Assembly (NCBI RefSeq): GCF_018882325.1
Contig: NZ_JACVOQ010000004.1
Span: 62,001 to 126,000, forward strand
DNA from: Polynucleobacter sp. 78F-HAINBA
GTDB taxonomy: Bacteria > Pseudomonadota > Gammaproteobacteria > Burkholderiales > Burkholderiaceae
Length of the DNA stretch: 64,000 bases
Reading direction: 5' to 3'
In this document: piece after piece, positions 59,850-64,000 of the stretch
How the letters are laid out: every line of letters starts with the position of its first letter
Numbering within the stretch: position 1 is the first letter of the stretch
Translations under genes and position numbers: made by a program
Notes under the pieces: generated by a model
The model's input: the letters and a program-made list of their open reading frames with translations, nothing else
Database searches by the model: none
What the model was told of the DNA's origin: nothing

Positions 59850-60218
59850 TTAAATAACTTCGGGGGCGAGAGAAACGATCTTCATGAACTTCTCAGTACG
59901 CAATTCGCGCGTAACTGGTCCAAAGATACGTGTGCCGATTGGCTCTAACTTAGCGTTGAGCAATACTGCAGCGTTTCCATCGAACTTAATCAATGAGCCG
60001 TCTGGACGGCGTACACCCTTAGCAGTTCTCACTACTACGGCGTTATAAATATCACCTTTTTTTACACGGCCACGTGGAGCAGCGGACTTTACAGTCACTT
60101 TGATGACATCACCGATACTGGCGTAACGACGCTTAGAGCCGCCCAATACCTTGATGCACAAAACTTCACTGGCGCCTGTGTTATCGGCGACCTGTAATCT
60201 ACTTTCGGTCTGAATCAT
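59850..60218 (-). CDS. rplN: 50S ribosomal protein L14
   Basis: L14 lies at the subunit interface and contacts 16S rRNA. The 122 residues begin [33 protein letters not shown] and include [27 protein letters not shown] and the GPVTRELR end. It is the first gene of the spc operon, with a promoter candidate at 60346-60375 and a leader of about 120 bases. Confidence 0.99.
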   Translation of the reverse strand: MIQTESRLQVADNTGASEVLCIKVLGGSKRRYASIGDVIKVTVKSAAPRGRVKKGDIYNAVVVRTAKGVRRPDGSLIKFDGNAAVLLNAKLEPIGTRIFGPVTRELRTEKFMKIVSLAPEVI

Positions 60219-60270
60219 TTTTTAATCCCCAACTTGTTAGCCAAAGGCAAACAGTCTTGGTTCCGTCTAT

Positions 60271-60294
60271 GGGCTTTAACGAAAGTTAAAACCC
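60271..60294 (-). promoter_or_regulatory. Hairpin in the rplN (spc operon) leader
   Basis: GGGCTTTAAC and GTTAAAACCC pair at nine of ten positions around a GAAA loop (plus-strand reading), 53 to 76 bases before the rplN ATG. It has no T-run. It includes the word TGGGCTTTAA that recurs in the rpsD leader. A leader control element is one possibility; function is unknown. Confidence 0.45.
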
Positions 60295-60302
60295 GGAATT
60301 AA

Positions 60303-60342
60303 TGAAAAAACACTGCTTCTCCCAATAAAACCAGAGAAGCCT
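60303..60342 (-). terminator. Terminator at the end of the S10 operon
   Basis: On the minus strand GCTTCTC and GAGAAGC form a 7-bp stem with a 12-base loop and are followed by AGTGTTTTTTC. It lies 65 bases after the rpsQ stop and ahead of rplN, the expected S10/spc boundary. The loop is long and the T-run starts four bases after the stem, so it may be leaky. Confidence 0.6.
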
Positions 60343-60345
60343 TCT

Positions 60346-60375
60346 ATCATACTACGCAAAACAGGGATTTGGCAA
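60346..60375 (-). promoter_or_regulatory. Candidate sigma-70 promoter of the spc operon
   Basis: The minus strand has TTGCCA (-35), an 18-base spacer and TATGAT (-10, five of six consensus bases). The predicted start is close to base 60339, inside the first arm of the S10 terminator hairpin just downstream. The gap of 186 bases between rpsQ and rplN holds this promoter, the terminator and one leader hairpin, with no gene. Confidence 0.55.
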
Positions 60376-60404
60376 GAAAGTTCGCCAAAATCCCTAATAT
60401 TTCT

Positions 60405-60674
60405 TTAAATACCTTTGGATTCTTGAACTAAACGGGTCACAACCCAAGATTTAGTACGTGAAATTGGCTTAGATTCAGCAATTTCAACGGTATCACCCAT
60501 CTTGTATTGGCCAGCTTCGTCATGAGCGTGGTATTTTTTGGACTGTCCAACATATTTGCCATAAAGCGCATGTTTTACTTGGCGCTCAACTAGCACAGTC
60601 ACAGTTTTTTGCATTTTATCGCTAACGACACGACCCACAAGGGTGCGGCGCAAGGGTTTAGATAATTCTGTCAT
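60405..60674 (-). CDS. rpsQ: 30S ribosomal protein S17
   Basis: S17 is a primary 16S rRNA-binding OB-fold protein of 89 residues. It shows [31 protein letters not shown] and [21 protein letters not shown], the full family pattern. It is the last gene of the S10 operon; the next 186 bases hold a terminator and the spc promoter. It follows rpmC by 12 bases. Confidence 0.99.
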   Translation of the reverse strand: MTELSKPLRRTLVGRVVSDKMQKTVTVLVERQVKHALYGKYVGQSKKYHAHDEAGQYKMGDTVEIAESKPISRTKSWVVTRLVQESKGI

Positions 60675-60686
60675 ATCCCTTTTTCC

Positions 60687-60881
60687 TTATTTCTGTGCAG
60701 TTTTTTGAGTAATAAAAGTCTTCACGCGAGCAATTTCACGCTTAGTTTTACCCAATTGGCTGGTATTTGTGAGTTGCTGAGTACCCTTTTGCATACGGAG
60801 CTTGAAGCTAGTCTTCAAGAGCTCTGTTAATTCTGCGTTCAAGGCAACCAGATCTTTGGATGCTAATTCTGTCTTTTTCAT
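60687..60881 (-). CDS. rpmC: 50S ribosomal protein L29
   Basis: L29 is a helical protein at the tunnel exit that contacts signal-recognition particle and trigger factor. The 64 residues read [43 protein letters not shown] then a second helix with [14 protein letters not shown] start at ATG 60881; the in-frame ATG at 60899 would overlap the rplP stop and add six residues. Confidence 0.97.
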   Translation of the reverse strand: MKKTELASKDLVALNAELTELLKTSFKLRMQKGTQQLTNTSQLGKTKREIARVKTFITQKTAQK

Positions 60882-60895
60882 AATCTCTATCCCGA

Positions 60896-61309
60896 TCAAC
60901 CTAAGTGGCGAATCACGAAAGTGGTTTGCAATGGCAACTTAGCAGCAGCAAGCTTGAAAGCCTCGCGCGCCAAACCTTCATCCACACCATCCATCTCGTA
61001 CAAAATCTTGCCTGGTTGAATTTCTGCTACGTAGTACTCTGGATTACCTTTACCGTTACCCATACGCACTTCAGCTGGCTTTTGTGAAATTGGCTTGTCT
61101 GGGAAAATACGAATCCAGATACGACCACCACGCTTAATGTGACGTGTCATTGCGCGACGTGCAGATTCAATCTGACGTGCAGTCAAACGACCACGGCCAA
61201 TAGCTTTCAATCCAAAGTCACCAAAGGCTACTGAACTACCGCGTGTTGCCACGCCAGTGTTACGTCCCTTTTGTTCCTTGCGATACTTACGACGCTTTGG
61301 TTGTAGCAT
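60896..61309 (-). CDS. rplP: 50S ribosomal protein L16
   Basis: L16 organises the A-site region of the large subunit. The 137 residues begin [36 protein letters not shown] and include [45 protein letters not shown]. It follows rpsC by 2 bases. Confidence 0.99.
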   Translation of the reverse strand: MLQPKRRKYRKEQKGRNTGVATRGSSVAFGDFGLKAIGRGRLTARQIESARRAMTRHIKRGGRIWIRIFPDKPISQKPAEVRMGNGKGNPEYYVAEIQPGKILYEMDGVDEGLAREAFKLAAAKLPLQTTFVIRHLG

Positions 61310-61311
61310 GC

Positions 61312-62133
61312 TTACTCTCCTGACTTCTGCGCTTCAGCACTTGGGGCTTCAGCGGCTTTCGGTGCACGCTTTACTGCTGGCTTAGCAGCAACTAAAGGCT
61401 TGCTGTCAGCTGCTGGTTTGCGTGCGGTTGTTTTAGCTGGTGCGCGACGTGGCTTTTTCTCTTCAGCTGCTGGCTCTGCTGTTACTGCTACAGCATCAGC
61501 ACCGCGGCCTAATGTATCGCCTTTGTATACCCAAACTTTTACACCGATGATGCCGTATGTTGTTTCCGCTTCTGAAGTTGCGTAATCAATATCAGCCTTC
61601 AATGTATGAAGTGGAACACGACCTTCACGGTACCATTCGCGACGTGCAATTTCAGCACCATTCAAACGACCAGAAGACATGATCTTGATTCCTTGTGCAC
61701 CAAGGCGCATTGCATTTTGCATTGCACGCTTCATTGCACGACGGAACATGATGCGCTTCTCTAACTGTTGAGTAATAGAGTCAGCGATCAATTGAGCATC
61801 AACTTCAGGCTTACGAATTTCTTCGATGTTCACATGGACTGGAACGCCCATACGCTTCTGGAGTTCACGACGGAGAACTTCAATATCTTCACCTTTTTTA
61901 CCGATCACAACACCTGGGCGTGAGCTGTAAATTGTGATGCGTGCGTTCTTTGCAGGACGCTCAATAATCACTTTACTTACTGATGCATTCTTCAACTTCT
62001 TCTTGAGATAGATGCGGACATCTACGTCCTCTTTGAGCATCTTCGCAAAATCAGTATTGTTTGCATACCACTTTGATGTCCAGTTCTTCGTTACCGAGAG
62101 TCGGAATCCGGTTGGGTTTATCTTTTGTCCCAT
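61312..62133 (-). CDS. rpsC: 30S ribosomal protein S3
   Basis: S3 lines the mRNA entry channel and has KH-domain RNA-binding and helicase activity. The 273-residue protein shows [25 protein letters not shown], the KH region [30 protein letters not shown] and the C-terminal domain ending in [16 protein letters not shown]. About 50 extra residues at the end are alanine- and lysine-rich ([20 protein letters not shown]); this tail is longer than in E. coli. Confidence 0.99.
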   Translation of the reverse strand: MGQKINPTGFRLSVTKNWTSKWYANNTDFAKMLKEDVDVRIYLKKKLKNASVSKVIIERPAKNARITIYSSRPGVVIGKKGEDIEVLRRELQKRMGVPVHVNIEEIRKPEVDAQLIADSITQQLEKRIMFRRAMKRAMQNAMRLGAQGIKIMSSGRLNGAEIARREWYREGRVPLHTLKADIDYATSEAETTYGIIGVKVWVYKGDTLGRGADAVAVTAEPAAEEKKPRRAPAKTTARKPAADSKPLVAAKPAVKRAPKAAEAPSAEAQKSGE

Positions 62134-62141
62134 ATCTTCCC

Positions 62142-62471
62142 TTAGTTACTCAAGGTCACGGTGATGTGACATGTTTGTTTTTCGATTTGATTACCGCGAC
62201 CCTTAGCACGTGCTGTGAAGCGCTTCAAGGAAGTACCTTTATCAACAATAATTGTTGAAACCTTGAGCTCATCAATATCAGCACCCTTATTGTGTTCAGC
62301 GTTGGCCATTGCGGACTCAACAACTTTCTTCACAATGAAGGCAGCTTTCTTGGGGCTGAAATTCAAAATGTTCATAGCGCGAGCAATTGGCAAACCACGG
62401 ATTTGGTCAGCGACCAAACGTGTCTTTTGCGCAGAAATGCGGGCGCCCTTGTGAATAGCTTTAACTTCCAT
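62142..62471 (-). CDS. rplV: 50S ribosomal protein L22
   Basis: L22 lines the polypeptide exit tunnel; its beta-hairpin is the macrolide-resistance site. The 109 residues show [57 protein letters not shown] and the tunnel loop [21 protein letters not shown]. Three ATGs in a row occur; the third (62471) has AAGGGG at six bases spacing and fits the family start. Confidence 0.98.
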   Translation of the reverse strand: MEVKAIHKGARISAQKTRLVADQIRGLPIARAMNILNFSPKKAAFIVKKVVESAMANAEHNKGADIDELKVSTIIVDKGTSLKRFTARAKGRGNQIEKQTCHITVTLSN

Positions 62472-62481
62472 CATCATCCCC

Positions 62482-62760
62482 TTACTTCTTTGTTACTTTC
62501 TTGTCAGCAGCGTGACCTTTGAAAGTACGGGTCAAGGCAAATTCGCCTAACTTATGACCCACCATGTTTTCTGATACATATACCGGAACGTGTTGACGAC
62601 CGTTATGTACAGCAATCGTCAGACCAATAAAGTCTGGGAGGATTGTTGAACGGCGTGACCAAGTTTTGATCGGCTTTTTGTCTTTGTTGGCTTGTGCAAC
62701 TTCAACTTTTTTTACTAAGCTGGCGTCGCAAAATGGGCCTTTTTTAGCTGAACGTGTCAT
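62482..62760 (-). CDS. rpsS: 30S ribosomal protein S19
   Basis: S19 contacts S13 and 16S rRNA in the 30S head. The 92 residues begin [20 protein letters not shown] and have [52 protein letters not shown], the family signature. It lies between rplB and rplV; the stop overlaps the Shine-Dalgarno of rplV. Confidence 0.99.
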   Translation of the reverse strand: MTRSAKKGPFCDASLVKKVEVAQANKDKKPIKTWSRRSTILPDFIGLTIAVHNGRQHVPVYVSENMVGHKLGEFALTRTFKGHAADKKVTKK

Positions 62761-62779
62761 ATCTATTTATCCTTATCGC

Positions 62780-63610
62780 TTAACGTTTTTGACGACGTTG
62801 AACGATCATCGAAGTTGTACGCTTATTGCGACGTGTACGATAACCTTTGGTTGGTGTGCCCCATGGGGAGACAGGTACACGGCCTTCGCCAGTTCTACCT
62901 TCACCACCACCGTGTGGGTGATCTACTGGGTTCATTGCCACACCGCGAACGGTTGGGCGAATACCACGCCAGCGATTTGCACCAGCTTTACCGATAACGC
63001 GCAAGCTATGCTCTTCATTACCAACTTCACCAATAGTGGCACGGCAATCGATCAAAATACGACGTACTTCACCAGAGCGCAAGCGCACCTGAGCGTATAC
63101 ACCTTCACGAGCCAATAACACTGCTGAACCACCGGCAGAACGCGCGATTTGAGCGCCTTTGCCTGGCAACATTTCTACGCAGTGAATCGTGCTACCAACT
63201 GGAATGTTGCGAATTGGCAAGTTGTTACCAGACTTGATTGGGGCTTCAGAACCACTCATCAATGCCTGACCAACAGTCATGCCTTTTGCAGCAAGAATAT
63301 AGCGACGCTCACCATCAGCAAACACGATCAATGCAATATTTGCACTGCGGTTTGGATCGTATTCCAAGCGTTCAACTTTTGCTGGAATACCATCTTTGTC
63401 GTTGCGTTTGAAATCAACAACACGATAGTGATGCTTATGACCACCGCCCTTATGACGGGTAGTGATGTGACCATTATTGTTACGACCTGCTTTTTGGAAC
63501 TGTGGCTCTACCAACGCTGCAAAAGGCTTACCTTTATGCAGGTCAGGATTTACCACCTTGACCATTGAGCGACGACCTGGTGAGGTCGGTTTTGTCTTCA
63601 TCAAAGGCAT
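62780..63610 (-). CDS. rplB: 50S ribosomal protein L2
   Basis: L2 is needed for subunit joining and peptidyl-transferase activity. The 276 residues show [20 protein letters not shown], the [24 protein letters not shown] domain, and the catalytically important C-terminal region [38 protein letters not shown] with the conserved histidine. It follows rplW by 2 bases. Confidence 0.99.
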   Translation of the reverse strand: MPLMKTKPTSPGRRSMVKVVNPDLHKGKPFAALVEPQFQKAGRNNNGHITTRHKGGGHKHHYRVVDFKRNDKDGIPAKVERLEYDPNRSANIALIVFADGERRYILAAKGMTVGQALMSGSEAPIKSGNNLPIRNIPVGSTIHCVEMLPGKGAQIARSAGGSAVLLAREGVYAQVRLRSGEVRRILIDCRATIGEVGNEEHSLRVIGKAGANRWRGIRPTVRGVAMNPVDHPHGGGEGRTGEGRVPVSPWGTPTKGYRTRRNKRTTSMIVQRRQKR

Positions 63611-63612
63611 GA

Positions 63613-63927
63613 TTAATTCGCCTCCGCTTCAAAGTTAATTTCTTGACCTGGCTTCAAGCTAACGTAGGCCTTCTTAGTGTGGTCGCGACGACCTTCAAAA
63701 CGGCCATAGCGCTTTGGCTTACCCTTTTGATTCACGATTTGAACAGAGTCAACTTGCACTTTAAAGAGCAACTCAACTGCTTGTTTTACATCGCTCTTAT
63801 TCGCGTCGCGTGTAACTTGGAATACCACTTGTTCGTTTTTCTCTGCAACCATAGTGGCTTTTTCAGAGATAACCGGTCCAAGCAGAACCTTCATCAAGCT
63901 GTGATCGTTTTTACGGACTTGGCTCAT
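63613..63927 (-). CDS. rplW: 50S ribosomal protein L23
   Basis: L23 is the tunnel-exit docking site for trigger factor and SRP. The 104 residues have [52 protein letters not shown] and [13 protein letters not shown]. The ATG overlaps the rplD stop by four bases (ATGA). Confidence 0.99.
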   Translation of the reverse strand: MSQVRKNDHSLMKVLLGPVISEKATMVAEKNEQVVFQVTRDANKSDVKQAVELLFKVQVDSVQIVNQKGKPKRYGRFEGRRDHTKKAYVSLKPGQEINFEAEAN

Positions 63928-64000
63928 TTCAGCAACTCCTCAATTTTTGCGATCGCTGCTTTGCTTACCAATACTTTTTTGTATTGAACTAAAGCTAATG
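63924..64000 (-). CDS. rplD: 50S ribosomal protein L4, C-terminal end (cut by window edge)
   Basis: Only the last 24 or so codons of rplD are inside the window. They read [24 protein letters not shown] before TGA, the standard L4 C-terminal helix, overlapping the rplW start by four bases. The rest of the gene, with rplC and rpsJ upstream, lies beyond the right edge. Confidence 0.85.
   Translation of the reverse strand, partial: LALVQYKKVLVSKAAIAKIEELLK

Overview
The window looks like ordinary core chromosome of a free-living betaproteobacterium, most likely a Polynucleobacter-type Burkholderiaceae. The inference rests on the moderate GC content for this group, a short-form HisG, the conserved his-hit-tat-pet-ssp order, the gltBD-mla block, the divergent mrcA / secretin-aroKB locus, and the rplD-to-rplQ ribosomal cluster. 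No species call can be proved from this window alone. Coding density is very high, and only one stretch of about 300 bases lies between large genes; it holds a small lipoprotein gene.

Layout. 1-5.6 kb (+): the end of hemA, then prfA, prmC, grxD, rmuC and an MFS transporter. 5.6-7.9 kb (-): a small accessory patch of two glycosyltransferase-like genes and a frameshifted methyltransferase, next to tRNA-Thr(UGU). 8-12 kb (-): petABC (cytochrome bc1), sspA, sspB and the tRNA. 12-15.7 kb: mscL, a small lipoprotein, a porin and a Sel1-repeat protein. 15.6-24.6 kb (-): the histidine genes hisG-D-B-H-A-F-I-E with hisC inverted among them, followed by hinT and tatABC. 24.6-33.2 kb (-): murA, ibaG, a YadGH-like ABC exporter, the full Mla lipid-transport set (F, E, D, A, C, B) and gltD. 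33.2-41.2 kb (-): gltB, a REP-associated-type tyrosine transposase and mrcA. 41.3-49.3 kb (+ mostly): an unknown membrane/coiled-coil protein, a short secretin, aroK, aroB, cyaY (-), lptM, lysA, cytochrome c4 (-), engB and hemB. 49.3-64 kb (-): dsbD and cutA, then the alpha, spc and S10 ribosomal operons read from right to left.

How the genes fit together. The largest functional blocks are the ribosome/secretion cluster (with secY, infA and rpoA), histidine biosynthesis, outer-membrane lipid asymmetry (Mla), glutamate synthesis and bc1 respiration. The Rieske protein encoded here carries a twin-arginine leader, and the Tat translocase that would export it is encoded 4 kb away. HemA and HemB (both tetrapyrrole synthesis) lie at opposite ends of the window and are not one operon.

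I found no convincing new multi-gene system. The points most worth a second look are: an imperfect TGTCCC inverted repeat beside a Y1 transposase and just upstream of the gltB promoter; a type IV pilus-type locus reduced to an unknown 226-residue protein plus a short secretin; the frameshifted methyltransferase in the tRNA-flanking sugar patch; an overlooked 48-residue lipoprotein; and an overlapping terminator/promoter at the S10-spc boundary.
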